This document shows positions 17,530 to 26,134 of a DNA stretch of 52,162 nt, piece by piece. The first letter of the stretch is position 1; every line of letters begins with the position of its first letter. The notes beneath the pieces are model-generated. The model saw nothing but the letters and a program-made list of their open reading frames with translations. It was not told the origin of the DNA and ran no database searches. A program made the position numbers and the translations under genes. The DNA is from Pedobacter sp. ASV17 (GTDB lineage: Bacteria; Bacteroidota; Bacteroidia; Sphingobacteriales; Sphingobacteriaceae): NCBI RefSeq assembly GCF_016429065.1, contig NZ_JAELTX010000020.1:1-52162 (forward strand). Reading direction: 5' to 3'.

Positions 17530-18552
17530 TTATTTACGTAAATAGATTTTTCCGTGTGTAGATTTTAAAACGATTTTTTCTCCCCCACCATTTAACTTAC
17601 CACTAATTGCAGTGCCTCTTGAGCTGCTGGCAAAAACAGAACTATTGGAATAGGTATAAGTAAAGTCGCCTGCGGTAGCTGTTCTTCTTTTACTCGTTTC
17701 AGTTCTATCGCTACTAGTTGTACCTTGACCTACGGCTACATTGGTAGAAGTTTCCGTAGTCACTTTTGCTTTTGGTGCTGCTGCAACCTGAGTATTTCCA
17801 TTTAAGGTAATTAACTGAACATTTTGTCCATCAGCTTTGGTGGTGTAAGCCAGCCCATTAAGAGGTGTTGTTTCTCTGTTTTGCGTAGTTTCGATAATCT
17901 CAAATTTAAGATCTTTTGCTGCGTAAAGTGTCTCGTAAAGGGTGTTAATGCTCAAGTCGGCTTTAGCATTTTCAGGAACTTTTAAGTCTACAAAACCATA
18001 AACAGATACTAAAGAAATAGGTCCCTTGAAAGATGGACTTAAAGTGCTTTCTATATTCCCGTGCAATGTTTTCACGCTTACGGGCCCTGTTATATTCGAT
18101 AACTTGATATTTTCATATTGTGTAGAGGCATCGATCTCACTTTTTAAGTTATTCAGTGTGATGGGCTCATTGCTGCCATCGCCGAACCCAGCATTTTTGA
18201 TAGAAAGGTCAACGCCATAAGGTAGTTTGATTGCTACTTTTAGAGAATTGGATCTGTCTACAGCAATAAGTTCAGCCACTTGATCTTTCTGTGAGATGGT
18301 TAACCCAACACCAGTATTATCAAACCCGCTATTGCCTAATACGGTCAATCCTTCTGCTCGAGGGTCAGCGGCTTCTTGTTTGCCTTTTGAGGTAACAATG
18401 ATTTCTTTACCATCGTAACCTTCTACACTAAGATTAGCAATATTGTTGATGACTAATTTTCCACTGCTTTTTGCAATTTTGTACTCTTTTTGGGCAAATG
18501 CTTGTCCTGCTGCAACAAGCAGTACTAAAGCTACTATGATTATTCTTTTCAT
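17530..18552 (-). CDS. secreted DUF4097-type beta-repeat protein
   Basis: A 340-residue protein with a clear Sec signal peptide (MKRIIIVALVLLVAAGQAFA). The mature part is a succession of short beta strands (KLVINNIANLSVEGYDGKEI, LTLNNLKSEIDAS, ISLVSVYGFVDLKVP) that fit the DUF4097/putative-adhesin repeat, a right-handed beta-helix-like fold. The C-terminal part contains a low-complexity Ser/Thr/Ala segment (about 255-300) and ends with IVLKSTHGKIYLRK, another repeat turn. It is the last gene of a minus-strand set with the ECF sigma and membrane HEAT-like protein, a grouping common in Bacteroidota. The job is not known; an envelope-stress or surface role is inferred from the context. Confidence 0.8.
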   Translation of the reverse strand: MKRIIIVALVLLVAAGQAFAQKEYKIAKSSGKLVINNIANLSVEGYDGKEIIVTSKGKQEAADPRAEGLTVLGNSGFDNTGVGLTISQKDQVAELIAVDRSNSLKVAIKLPYGVDLSIKNAGFGDGSNEPITLNNLKSEIDASTQYENIKLSNITGPVSVKTLHGNIESTLSPSFKGPISLVSVYGFVDLKVPENAKADLSINTLYETLYAAKDLKFEIIETTQNRETTPLNGLAYTTKADGQNVQLITLNGNTQVAAAPKAKVTTETSTNVAVGQGTTSSDRTETSKRRTATAGDFTYTYSNSSVFASSSRGTAISGKLNGGGEKIVLKSTHGKIYLRK

Positions 18553-18572
18553 TTGTTTGTTATATATGTGTC

Positions 18573-19340
18573 TTATTGAAATTGTTGTTTGGTTAGTAAT
18601 GCAAAATATACTTGGTCTTTCACTACATCCATGGTTAGTGGGTTGTCGGCCATGGCAATCAGCTTGTCGGTAGTTTCGGGATTATTACTATTCCCAAGTA
18701 CTTTTACCAACTCTAATTGTATTACAGGGTCTTTCTGTTTACTTAAACCTGCCGTTAATTGTTGCTGTACATATTTATCTCCAGCAAACTTGGATAGTAC
18801 TTCCAATGTGGCTAAGCGTACGTTGTCATTTTCGTCCTCGTTGAAAACTTGGCACAACACAGTTTTCAGTTTTTGATCAAGCTTATTTAAAGAACCTGCT
18901 TTAAGCACCGCATTCAATCTGCTAGCTACAGATAAACTATCTGCTAAGCCTGTATAAATTTCTTGATGTTGTTGCACTTTTGGTTGGTATGCCCTTATGC
19001 GTGTCGGTTTTTGAACGGCAACTTGTGTTTTTGGTAAAACGACTTCTACAGGTAAAGTAGCAGGCGTTTCCACTTCATTTTTGGGGTTAGCTACTAGCTG
19101 ATTTCCTGGTTTAGTCACCGTGTTTTCCTGCGAAAGAAACAAATAAGTGCCTACTACCATTATTAGCGAAGCTGCTACAGCCATCCAGGTATAGGTCAAT
19201 TTTCGTTTTTTCCTTTCCTGTAATAATTGGCGCTCCCTCATATTCCCCAAAATATTGCCTAGCATGTTTGGAGGTAAAGCTTCATCCTCAAAAGCATCTT
19301 TGTGCTCTTGGACGTATCGCTTAAAAAAATCATGTTCCAT
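18573..19340 (-). CDS. single-pass membrane protein, probable anti-sigma factor with HEAT-like tail
   Basis: A 255-residue protein: about 47 cytoplasmic residues rich in charge (MEHDFFKRYVQEHKDAFEDE), one membrane helix at about 49-69 (YTWMAVAASLIMVVGTYLFL), a linker with Pro/Thr/Gln, then a C-terminal helical segment (about 150-255) that reads like HEAT repeats (VRLATLEVLSKFAGDKYVQQ, DPVIQLELVKVLGNS). Its start overlaps the end of the ECF sigma gene by 11 bases, the usual position for the partner anti-sigma factor. No zinc-binding HxxxCxxC motif of the ZAS type is present, so the sigma-binding part would be of another class. The role as anti-sigma factor is inferred from topology and position. 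Confidence 0.7.
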   Translation of the reverse strand: MEHDFFKRYVQEHKDAFEDEALPPNMLGNILGNMRERQLLQERKKRKLTYTWMAVAASLIMVVGTYLFLSQENTVTKPGNQLVANPKNEVETPATLPVEVVLPKTQVAVQKPTRIRAYQPKVQQHQEIYTGLADSLSVASRLNAVLKAGSLNKLDQKLKTVLCQVFNEDENDNVRLATLEVLSKFAGDKYVQQQLTAGLSKQKDPVIQLELVKVLGNSNNPETTDKLIAMADNPLTMDVVKDQVYFALLTKQQFQ

Positions 19341-19893
19341 AGTATGCCTTATCTTTTAATGCTAAATAAACTTTCTTTTTGGCTCGGTGGTATTGTGTCC
19401 GAACCGTGCTGTGGCTAATGCCCAGCATATTGCCAATTTCTTCTTGTCCCATCTCTTCAAATAAATGCAGAGACATTATGGTACGATAACCATCGGGTAA
19501 TTGTTGTATGGCCGCTTTTACGTCATCCACCTTGCATTGAAACAAAAGCTCTTCATTCATATCCAGTTCTTCTTCTGCTACTGCTTCCAGCTGACCATCT
19601 TCCGTAAAAACCATTTTTTTCTTTCTCAGGGTTGATATAGCCTGATTAAGTGCTATTCTTTTTAACCAACCCTCAAAATTGTTTTGGTTTTTCAGTTTCC
19701 CAATTTGCTCAAAAGCGGTGCAAAATGCTTCTTGGACAATATCTTCCGTTTCGGCACTGTTGCCCATTACCCTATAAACAGTATGGTAAATACGCTTAGC
19801 ATATTTGTTGTATAGCATTGTATAGCCTTTTTCTTCGCCGGCCATACATTGCTTTACCAATTCTTCTTCGTTTATAGAAATGCTCAGGTGCAA
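19330..19893 (-). CDS. ECF-type RNA polymerase sigma factor
   Basis: A 187-residue sigma-70-family factor of the extracytoplasmic-function class. Region 2 spans about 25-90 (LYNKYAKRIYHTVYRVMGNSAETEDIVQEAFCTAF quoted in part: YRVMGNSAETEDIVQEAF) with the -10 recognition helix FEGWLKRIALNQAISTLRK; region 4 spans about 120-180 with QLPDGYRTIMSLHLFE and the helix-turn-helix GQEEIGNMLGISHSTVRT. The start at 19893 is TTG; the first ATG (Met17) would remove the conserved EEELVKQCMAGE helix of region 2, so a TTG start is preferred, though another non-ATG start cannot be excluded. It heads the sigma/anti-sigma/DUF4097 set. Confidence 0.9.
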   Translation of the reverse strand: MHLSISINEEELVKQCMAGEEKGYTMLYNKYAKRIYHTVYRVMGNSAETEDIVQEAFCTAFEQIGKLKNQNNFEGWLKRIALNQAISTLRKKKMVFTEDGQLEAVAEEELDMNEELLFQCKVDDVKAAIQQLPDGYRTIMSLHLFEEMGQEEIGNMLGISHSTVRTQYHRAKKKVYLALKDKAYYGT

Positions 19894-20170
19894 GGGGTTT
19901 AAACTTAATTTGTACGTTAATAGTTAATTTGTTTTAGGTGTAGCCTACTTCTTTTAAAGACTCAACCAGGTATTTGTCTAATGTTTTACTCTGCCAAAAT
20001 TTTCTCAATCAGGTGTAGTTAACTCGCTTTGTAAATATTGATGATAAGTCGTGTCTAATCATAAAATTAACGAATAACTATATGATAGTCGCCGACGTTA
20101 ATTTTTTGTTGCACACAAATAAGAAAAAAAGAAAAATATTTTTTGAATGAAGCTTTGGTCGAGACGAATG

Positions 20171-20812
20171 TTACTGCTCGGCGCTTCTGGCCTTATCGCC
20201 ATTAAAGATTTCCTGCACTAGTTTACCCCATGCAAATGGGTTAAGCAGCGGGTTGGTTTGACGCATGTTTACGTTCATCATCCTATCAAAATTATATCGA
20301 TAGTTGGCATTGCTGATTTCACCAGCATCACGTGGTAAAGTGAGTTTTAAACCATTAATGCTTTGACGGGATAAGTTTTTCTTTGCGATGGCCAAGTCGT
20401 CATCTGCTATTTTTAGCGAAAGAAAATCCTTGTTGAACTCTTCTACGGTAGCCCAAGGATTCACCCTAACGGTTTTTAGGTACACAATCTCAGATTTGAT
20501 TTGAACCATTGCCGTATACTTATTGTCGACAATGTTTCTCGGCAATACCAAAGTTTTACTCGTGAAACCTACCGCAGAAAACATCACCGTATCACCAGGA
20601 TTAACCACAAAAGAGAAGAAACCCTGATAATTGGCGGCATATTTTTGTCCCTTGTTACTAAGGTTGGTAATGGTTACATAAGGCACTACCATATTACTGT
20701 CAGCATCGGTCACAATACCCGAAAACTGTACAAGTTTGTTGGTCTGGGTTTTATCTTGAGCAAAAGCCAGACTTACAAAAAACAACAATATGATGGTTAA
20801 ACTAATTCTCAT
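20171..20812 (-). CDS. CarboxypepD_reg-like domain protein, secreted
   Basis: A 213-residue exported protein with a Sec signal peptide (MRISLTIILLFFVSLAFA, cleavage near 18). Residues about 28-100 form a carboxypeptidase regulatory-like beta-sandwich: VQFSGIVTDADSNMVVPYVTITNLSNKG followed by GFFSFVVNPGDTVMFSAVGF, the usual pattern in TonB-dependent receptors and stand-alone periplasmic proteins of Bacteroidota. The rest is helical and without recognised motifs, ending in a charged tail. It is not followed by a TonB receptor, so the partner is unknown. A -7 box lies upstream. Confidence 0.8.
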   Translation of the reverse strand: MRISLTIILLFFVSLAFAQDKTQTNKLVQFSGIVTDADSNMVVPYVTITNLSNKGQKYAANYQGFFSFVVNPGDTVMFSAVGFTSKTLVLPRNIVDNKYTAMVQIKSEIVYLKTVRVNPWATVEEFNKDFLSLKIADDDLAIAKKNLSRQSINGLKLTLPRDAGEISNANYRYNFDRMMNVNMRQTNPLLNPFAWGKLVQEIFNGDKARSAEQ

Positions 20813-20831
20813 CTGTAATACAATAATAATA

Positions 20832-20839
20832 CAAATGTA
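20832..20839 (-). promoter_or_regulatory. -7 box of the CarboxypepD_reg-like gene
   Basis: The plus-strand CAAATGTA reads TACATTTG on the minus strand, matching TAnnTTTG, 19 bases upstream of the ATG at 20812. No -33 element was seen. Confidence 0.45.
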
Positions 20840-20881
20840 GGCGCTAAAGGGTTTCTATTTGGTTAAAATGTGTTAAAAGTG

Positions 20882-21127
20882 TTACGCTTGCTCTGCTAAA
20901 TCAACGGCTACTACACCTTTAATTTCAGGCACATCTTTCATAATGGCCTGCTCAATGCCTGCTTTCATGGTCATGAAGCTCATTTTGCATGAACCGCAAC
21001 TGCCCAATAATTTCACTTTTACAATGTTCTCAGGAGTAATTTCTTCAATAGCCACATTTCCCCCATCAGCTATCAAATAAGGTCTGATAGTTTCCAAAGC
21101 TTGCTCTACTCGTGCTGTTAAATCCAT
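20882..21127 (-). CDS. NifU C-terminal-domain iron-sulfur protein
   Basis: Small (81-residue) protein formed by the NifU C-terminal domain alone. It carries the conserved LIADGGNV at 18-25 and the cluster-binding motif GSCGSC with C44 and C47. Such Nfu proteins hold and pass [4Fe-4S] clusters to target enzymes in the cytoplasm. The start at MDLTARVEQAL (21127) is chosen; a longer reading to a TTG at 21169 overlaps the upstream gene and adds 14 unlike residues. It lies 35 bases after the mrp gene, another cluster-transfer ATPase, so the two probably act together. Confidence 0.92.
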   Translation of the reverse strand: MDLTARVEQALETIRPYLIADGGNVAIEEITPENIVKVKLLGSCGSCKMSFMTMKAGIEQAIMKDVPEIKGVVAVDLAEQA

Positions 21128-21162
21128 GTTTAAATATTTTAAAGTATAAAAATAGTAAAAAT

Positions 21163-22242
21163 TTAGCAATTAGCCATTTGTTGTACATTGTTGATAGAAA
21201 TTTGCTGTGCAATTTTGCCTGCAATTTCCTTAAAGGCTAGGGCCTGCGGATGATTGGTTTCCAGAGCAATTGGTTTGCCTTTATCGCCAGCCTCGGTAAT
21301 GCCCTGCACCAATGGAATCTCTCCCAAAAATGGTACTTTAAAGTGTGTTGCTAGTTCTTTACCACCATCTTTTCCAAAAATATAATATTTGTTTTCAGGT
21401 AGTTCTTCTGGGGTAAAATAAGCCATGTTTTCAATTACGCCCAATACAGGAATGTTAATGCCTGGCATTCCAAACATCGCCAAGCCTTTTCTGGTATCGG
21501 CAAGTGCCACTTGTTGTGGAGTGGTTACAATTACAGCTCCCGCAATTGGAAAACTTTGACTAATGGTAATATGGATATCTCCAGTACCTGGAGGAAGATC
21601 GACCAATAGATAATCTAATTCGCCCCAATCAGCATCGTTGAAAAGTTGCTTGATGGCATTGGAAGCCATTGGTCCACGCCACGGCACTGGCTGATCTGGA
21701 TCAGAAAAGAAACCCAATGAAAGCAGTTTGATGCCATATTTTTCGATAGGAAGAATTAAGGTTTTGCCATCGGCAGTTTCTTTAGCACTTGGTTTTGCAC
21801 CCACTAAATCAAACATGATAGGCACCGAAGGACCGTAAATGTCGGCATCAATCAAACCTACTTTCGCGCCATCGGCAGCTAAGGTAACGGCCAAGTTGCT
21901 AGATACGGTAGATTTTCCAACACCTCCTTTTCCCGAAGAAATCAAAACAATGTTTTTAATCGCTTTCAGCTGGCTAGTGTCTACTGGTTTGGTTACTCTT
22001 GAAGTGATATTGATGTCTATTTCTGCCTCTGCGTCTACAAAATGCTTAACGGCATTAATGCAGGCGTTCTTCAACATGTCTTTTAACGGACAAGCAGGAG
22101 TGGTCAGTTCAAGTGTGAAAGCAACTTTTTTATCTTCAATTTTAACATCCTTGATCATCTTTAAAGTCACCAGATCTTTTTTCAAATCTGGGTCTTCAAC
22201 ATGGCTAAGTGCCGCTAAAACTTTTTCCTCGGTAATTATCAT
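21163..22242 (-). CDS. mrp: Mrp/ApbC-family P-loop ATPase for iron-sulfur cluster transfer
   Basis: A 359-residue protein with an N-terminal DUF59/MIP18-like domain (about 1-90, with PACPLKDML) and a deviant-Walker P-loop GKGGVGKST at 104-112. Other nucleotide motifs are present: DADIYGPSVP, VDLPPGTGD. Mrp/ApbC proteins carry [4Fe-4S] clusters to apoproteins. The CxxC pair that usually follows GVIENM in this family is not present; here the sequence reads ENMAYFTPEELPENKYYIFG. This is worth noting, although I recall the same variant from Bacteroidota homologues. The downstream gene is a NifU-domain protein. A -7 box abuts the ATG, so the mRNA may be leaderless. Confidence 0.93.
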   Translation of the reverse strand: MIITEEKVLAALSHVEDPDLKKDLVTLKMIKDVKIEDKKVAFTLELTTPACPLKDMLKNACINAVKHFVDAEAEIDINITSRVTKPVDTSQLKAIKNIVLISSGKGGVGKSTVSSNLAVTLAADGAKVGLIDADIYGPSVPIMFDLVGAKPSAKETADGKTLILPIEKYGIKLLSLGFFSDPDQPVPWRGPMASNAIKQLFNDADWGELDYLLVDLPPGTGDIHITISQSFPIAGAVIVTTPQQVALADTRKGLAMFGMPGINIPVLGVIENMAYFTPEELPENKYYIFGKDGGKELATHFKVPFLGEIPLVQGITEAGDKGKPIALETNHPQALAFKEIAGKIAQQISINNVQQMANC

Positions 22243-22246
22243 CCTT

Positions 22247-22254
22247 CAAAATTA
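22247..22254 (-). promoter_or_regulatory. -7 box TAATTTTG directly before mrp
   Basis: CAAAATTA on the plus strand is TAATTTTG on the minus strand, fitting TAnnTTTG. Only four bases separate it from the ATG at 22242, so transcription is predicted to start at or next to the start codon. Confidence 0.5.
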
Positions 22255-22456
22255 CTAAAACATTAGCTATAAATAATTTTGTATCTAGCTTTTTGTTGTA
22301 TTTTTAACACGAAATGAGACGTAACAGACATTACTCCGCAAGGGGCCAAGTTTTGTGACGAAAATCCTGTGTTAGATGAGAAAACAATCGATATTTGCAC
22401 ATGAAAATAAACATTTGTGTTAAGCGTTTGTTAAAGCAGTAATTTCGAGGAGGTTT

Positions 22457-24622
22457 ATGCAGTTGCCCCAAATTAAGATACCGAAAAAATACCTGAAAAT
22501 TGGTGCCTGGGTACTAGGCATATTTGCGTTGTTGTTAGTGGCTGGAGGAGCTGTGGCATATAGCAAAAGAGAAGCGCTATTAAATAAAATGGTAGCAAAG
22601 GCTATTGCCAAAGCCGAAAAAGACTATAACCTTTCGGTGAAGATTGGCGAATACGGCTTTAGTGGACTAAGCAAAGTGCACATGAGCAATATTTCGGTAG
22701 TGCCCAAAGATCGTGATACGCTAACTACCATTAAAGATATTACCATTGGCGTAAAGATTTTTCCATTGCTGTTTGGCGATGTAAAGCTTTCGGAAGTTAA
22801 CCTTAATGATGGGAACCTGAATGTGGTGATGCGTGACACGCTAACTAATATCGATTTCATCTTGAAAAGGAAGAAAAAAGATAGCACGACCGCCAAAAGT
22901 AAGGTTGATTTGAGTGAATTGGCGAGTAATCTGCTGAATCAGGTTTTCTATAAAATACCTGATGACATGGAAATCAAGAACTTTATGATGCAGTTGAATG
23001 ATAACGATACAGCTTCTGTAAAGTTTTTAACCACTACCGCAACCATTGATGGTGGTGAATTGAAATCTACCATTAAAGTGAACGACACAGCTGCTGTTTG
23101 GCATATCAATGGAAACCTTGATCCTAGCGACAAGCAGTTAGATGTGATGCTTTTTGCTGATGGGAAGAAAGTAGAATTGCCCTATCTAGAAAATAAACTG
23201 CACACCAAAATCAATTTTGATACTGTTAAAACGCAGATGAAAGATGCGAGTTTTAGTGGTGGCGATTATAAAATTTCGGGCTCTTGGGCCATTAAAAACT
23301 TGTTGATCAATCAGCCCCGAATTTCTGCAGAGGATATTATTGTGCCTGATGCCCGCATAGAAGCGGACATGCTGATTGGAGAGAATTTTGTTTGTTTGGA
23401 CAGCACTTCAACGGTTTATTTGAGAGATGCTTTTGTGCATCCTTATCTAAAATACACCTTGTCTCCCAATAAAATCTATGAAATGAAGCTGACGGCGCAG
23501 GAGCAGGACGCCCAGGCAATTTTCGATTCGTTTCCTTTGGGACTGTTCGAATCCCTAGATGGAATCAAAGTGCAAGGCAAGCTGAAATATAATTTAGACT
23601 TTTATTTAGATACGGCTATTCCTGATAGCGTAAGGTTTAATTCGACCTTAACTCCAAGTAATTTTAAGGTGCTGCATTTTGGTAAAACGGATTTGCAGAA
23701 AATCAATTCAGATTTTATTTACACGCCTTATGAATATGGGAAGCCTATGCGTAACATTACCATTGGCCCATCAAACCCCAATTTTACAAGGCTTGATGAT
23801 ATTTCTCCGAACTTTAAAAATGCGCTGTTAACAGCGGAGGATCCTTCTTTTTATCGCCATAAAGGATTTGTAGAAGAATCAATCCGTAAATCTATTGCAG
23901 TAAACTTTAAAGAGAAGAAATTTAAGCGGGGAGGCAGTACCATTTCTATGCAATTGGTAAAAAATGTGTTCTTGAGTAGAAAGAAAACCTTGGTGCGTAA
24001 AGCCGAAGAAATTTTAATTGTTTGGTTGATTGAGAACAATCATCTGGTGAGTAAGTCTCGCATGTTGGAGGTTTATTTCAATATCATTGAGATGGGCAAT
24101 AACGTGTATGGAATTGGAGAAGCATCGAGACATTATTTTGCGAAAAGCCCATCTGAATTAACTTTGGGCGAAGGAATTTTCTTGGCCAATATTGTGCCCA
24201 AGCCTAAAGCGGCCTTGTATAAGTTCATGAGTAACGGTACATTGAAAGGCTATTTGTTGCCGTATTTTAGGTATATCGGCAATATTATGGCCAGAAGAGG
24301 CTTGGCCCCAGCAGATACTACGGGTTACGGTTTTTACGATGTACGCCTACGTGAAGGTTTGAGACAATATCTGGCACCAGATTCTACTACTTTAGATACC
24401 AACTCGGTGGATATTGGTGAAGATGATATGATGACACCCGAAGGTATGCAGGATAAGTCGAAGAGCTTGTTTGACCGCCTATTTGGTGGTTCTTCCAAAA
24501 AGGAAAAGGATACGGTTAAGGTAAAGCCAGCAGTTGATACCGTAAAAACACGTAAACAATTAAGACAAGAGCGCCGCGAAGAGCGTAGAAGGAAAAAAGA
24601 ACAAGAAAAAAATGGAAACTAG
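22457..24622 (+). CDS. AsmA-like protein with GT51 peptidoglycan transglycosylase domain
   Basis: A 721-residue protein with one N-terminal membrane helix (about 13-34). Residues about 40-430 are a beta-rich region without catalytic motifs that resembles AsmA/DUF748-type periplasmic domains (KVHMSNISVVPKD, LSEVNLNDGNLNVV). The GT51 domain occupies about 445-610: NFKNALLTAEDPSFYRHKGF with catalytic E461, GGSTISMQL at 492-500, and EVYFNIIEMGNNVYGIGEAS. GT51 enzymes polymerise lipid II into glycan strands. There is no transpeptidase domain, so this is a monofunctional enzyme with a long extra domain. The tail (about 660-721) is highly charged. A purine-rich GAGGAGG lies three bases before the ATG, unusually close for a ribosome site. 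The hpt gene overlaps its end by 11 bases. Confidence 0.88.
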   Translation: MQLPQIKIPKKYLKIGAWVLGIFALLLVAGGAVAYSKREALLNKMVAKAIAKAEKDYNLSVKIGEYGFSGLSKVHMSNISVVPKDRDTLTTIKDITIGVKIFPLLFGDVKLSEVNLNDGNLNVVMRDTLTNIDFILKRKKKDSTTAKSKVDLSELASNLLNQVFYKIPDDMEIKNFMMQLNDNDTASVKFLTTTATIDGGELKSTIKVNDTAAVWHINGNLDPSDKQLDVMLFADGKKVELPYLENKLHTKINFDTVKTQMKDASFSGGDYKISGSWAIKNLLINQPRISAEDIIVPDARIEADMLIGENFVCLDSTSTVYLRDAFVHPYLKYTLSPNKIYEMKLTAQEQDAQAIFDSFPLGLFESLDGIKVQGKLKYNLDFYLDTAIPDSVRFNSTLTPSNFKVLHFGKTDLQKINSDFIYTPYEYGKPMRNITIGPSNPNFTRLDDISPNFKNALLTAEDPSFYRHKGFVEESIRKSIAVNFKEKKFKRGGSTISMQLVKNVFLSRKKTLVRKAEEILIVWLIENNHLVSKSRMLEVYFNIIEMGNNVYGIGEASRHYFAKSPSELTLGEGIFLANIVPKPKAALYKFMSNGTLKGYLLPYFRYIGNIMARRGLAPADTTGYGFYDVRLREGLRQYLAPDSTTLDTNSVDIGEDDMMTPEGMQDKSKSLFDRLFGGSSKKEKDTVKVKPAVDTVKTRKQLRQERREERRRKKEQEKNGN

Positions 24623-25151
24623 GGTAACTGTTCACCAAAAAGAATTTGAACTCTTGTTAGAAGAGGATACCATTGCCAAGCGCATTCGCTTGATGGCAAT
24701 ACAGCTTAATGTAGACTATGAAGATAAAAATCCTATTTTCATAGGCGTGCTAAATGGCAGCTTTCTTTTTATTGCCGATTTGATGAAAGAGGTTGATTTG
24801 TCCTGCGAAACAGAATTTATCAAGGTAGCTTCTTATCATGGAACGGGTAGCACTGGAAGCGTTAAAGATGCCTTGGGCATGCCCGCTAATTTAAAAGGTC
24901 GACATTTGATCATTGTAGAAGATATTATTGATAGTGGCCTTACCATGAAATTTATTCTTTCTAAAATTAAGGAACAGGAGCCTGCTTCTGTGGCCATTTG
25001 TACTTTGCTTTTCAAGCCAGATGCATTGAAAGAGCCTTTGGAGGAATTGAATTATGTTGGCTTTGAAATCCCTAACGAATTTGTAGTGGGCTACGGCTTG
25101 GATTACGATGGCTTGGGTAGAAATTTGAACCATATTTACAGAGCGATTTAA
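24612..25151 (+). CDS. hpt: hypoxanthine phosphoribosyltransferase
   Basis: Purine-salvage enzyme converting hypoxanthine (and often guanine) plus PRPP to the nucleotide. The 179-residue protein shows the class I phosphoribosyltransferase fold with FIGVLNGSFLFIADL (flexible-loop start, 43-57) and the PRPP-binding motif IIVEDIIDSGLTM with EDIIDSG at 103-109; the purine-binding tail GYGLDYDGLGRNL is also as in Hpt. The start at METRVTVHQKEF overlaps the preceding gene by 11 bases, implying coupled translation. A strong stem-loop terminator follows. Confidence 0.95.
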   Translation: METRVTVHQKEFELLLEEDTIAKRIRLMAIQLNVDYEDKNPIFIGVLNGSFLFIADLMKEVDLSCETEFIKVASYHGTGSTGSVKDALGMPANLKGRHLIIVEDIIDSGLTMKFILSKIKEQEPASVAICTLLFKPDALKEPLEELNYVGFEIPNEFVVGYGLDYDGLGRNLNHIYRAI

Positions 25152-25174
25152 GTTTGGAATAAAGCGGTTAGTAT

Positions 25175-25212
25175 AAACCTCGCAGGTTTCAAAAACCTGC
25201 GAGGTTTTTTTG
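25175..25212 (+). terminator. intrinsic terminator of hpt (GAGGTTT-type stem)
   Basis: AAACCTCGCAGGTTT at 25175-25189 and AAACCTGCGAGGTTT at 25193-25207 form a perfect 15-base-pair stem with a 3-base loop (CAA), followed by a T-run. It acts on the plus strand after hpt. The stem type is a frequent intergenic element in Bacteroidota; a weak relative is at 6036-6068. Confidence 0.85.
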
Positions 25213-25352
25213 TGGCTACAATAAAAAGTATTTCACCGCAATAAGATTTAGATTGCAAAAACCTGTGCATCAGCCTAAAAGATAAAACGTACAATTGGGC
25301 AAAAAATTGATAAATTTTTACGAGTTTTGCAGGATAACAAAAGCTAAGTTAA

Positions 25353-26012
25353 ATGACCATACATAAAGAAGGATATACTTCCATTGCCCTTACGGTGCTT
25401 TTTATTTTTATCATCAATGCCGTTGTTGAATATCGTTTTGCCGACGTTTTTATATTGAGATGGTTTATCTATATCTTTTCGTTTGCTTTGTTCATCACGG
25501 TACTTCAGTTTTTCAGAAATCCAAAACGTACTTTTACCAATGGCGAAAATTTAATCATCTGCCCTGCTGACGGTAAAGTGGTAGTTATTGAAGAGACTGA
25601 AGAAGGCGAATACTTTAAAGATAAACGTTTACAAGTTTCTATCTTCATGTCGCCAGTGAATGTGCACATTAACCGTAACCCAATTTCGGGAGTGGTGAAA
25701 TTCTTTAAATATCACCCAGGGAAATACCTAGCGGCATGGAACCCAAAATCGAGTACCGAAAATGAACGTACCACAGTGGTGGTTGAGCATAAAAACGGTT
25801 CTCCAGTGTTATACCGTCAAATTGCAGGAGCTTTGGCTCGTCGTATTGTTTGGTATGTAAAAGAAGGTGATCAAGTAGTGCAAAATGAGCAATTTGGATT
25901 TATCAAATTTGGTTCAAGGGTTGACATCTTTTTGCCTTTGGGTACAAAAGTGAATTTAGAGCTTAACCAAGTCGTTAAAGGCGGTATCACCGTACTTGGC
26001 GAACTGAGCTAA
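25353..26012 (+). CDS. psd: phosphatidylserine decarboxylase family protein
   Basis: Converts phosphatidylserine to phosphatidylethanolamine (a pyruvoyl enzyme made by self-cleavage). The 219-residue protein is of the short PSD type: two N-terminal membrane helices (about 10-26 and 33-52), CPADGKVVVIEE at 70-81, MSPVNVHINRNPISG at 99-113, and the self-processing site FGSRVDIFLP with cleavage expected between G187 and S188. The motif is GS preceded by F rather than LGST, as in many short-form enzymes. It is a lone plus-strand gene ending in a terminator. Confidence 0.92.
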   Translation: MTIHKEGYTSIALTVLFIFIINAVVEYRFADVFILRWFIYIFSFALFITVLQFFRNPKRTFTNGENLIICPADGKVVVIEETEEGEYFKDKRLQVSIFMSPVNVHINRNPISGVVKFFKYHPGKYLAAWNPKSSTENERTTVVVEHKNGSPVLYRQIAGALARRIVWYVKEGDQVVQNEQFGFIKFGSRVDIFLPLGTKVNLELNQVVKGGITVLGELS

Positions 26013-26043
26013 TTTTAAATAGGAATTAAAATTCGAGAATATG

Positions 26044-26071
26044 AAAGTCCCGCACGTGCGGGACTTTTTTT
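26044..26071 (+). terminator. intrinsic terminator of psd
   Basis: A perfect palindrome 26044-26067 (AAAGTCCCGCAC and its complement) followed by four further T residues on the plus strand, 31 bases after the psd stop. Its core GTCCCGCACGTGCGGGAC is identical to that of the terminator at 17478-17501. Confidence 0.9.
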
Positions 26072-26134
26072 ATGGTGTTTTTTTGGGAATTAGAGAGGGT
26101 TTAGGAAGTTATGTCGCATGTAACATAACCATTT

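Noticed and set aside
22447..22453. GAGGAGG as a strong Shine-Dalgarno site for the transglycosylase gene
   Set aside because: Only three bases separate it from the ATG, and Bacteroidota rarely depend on such sites; noted but not called.
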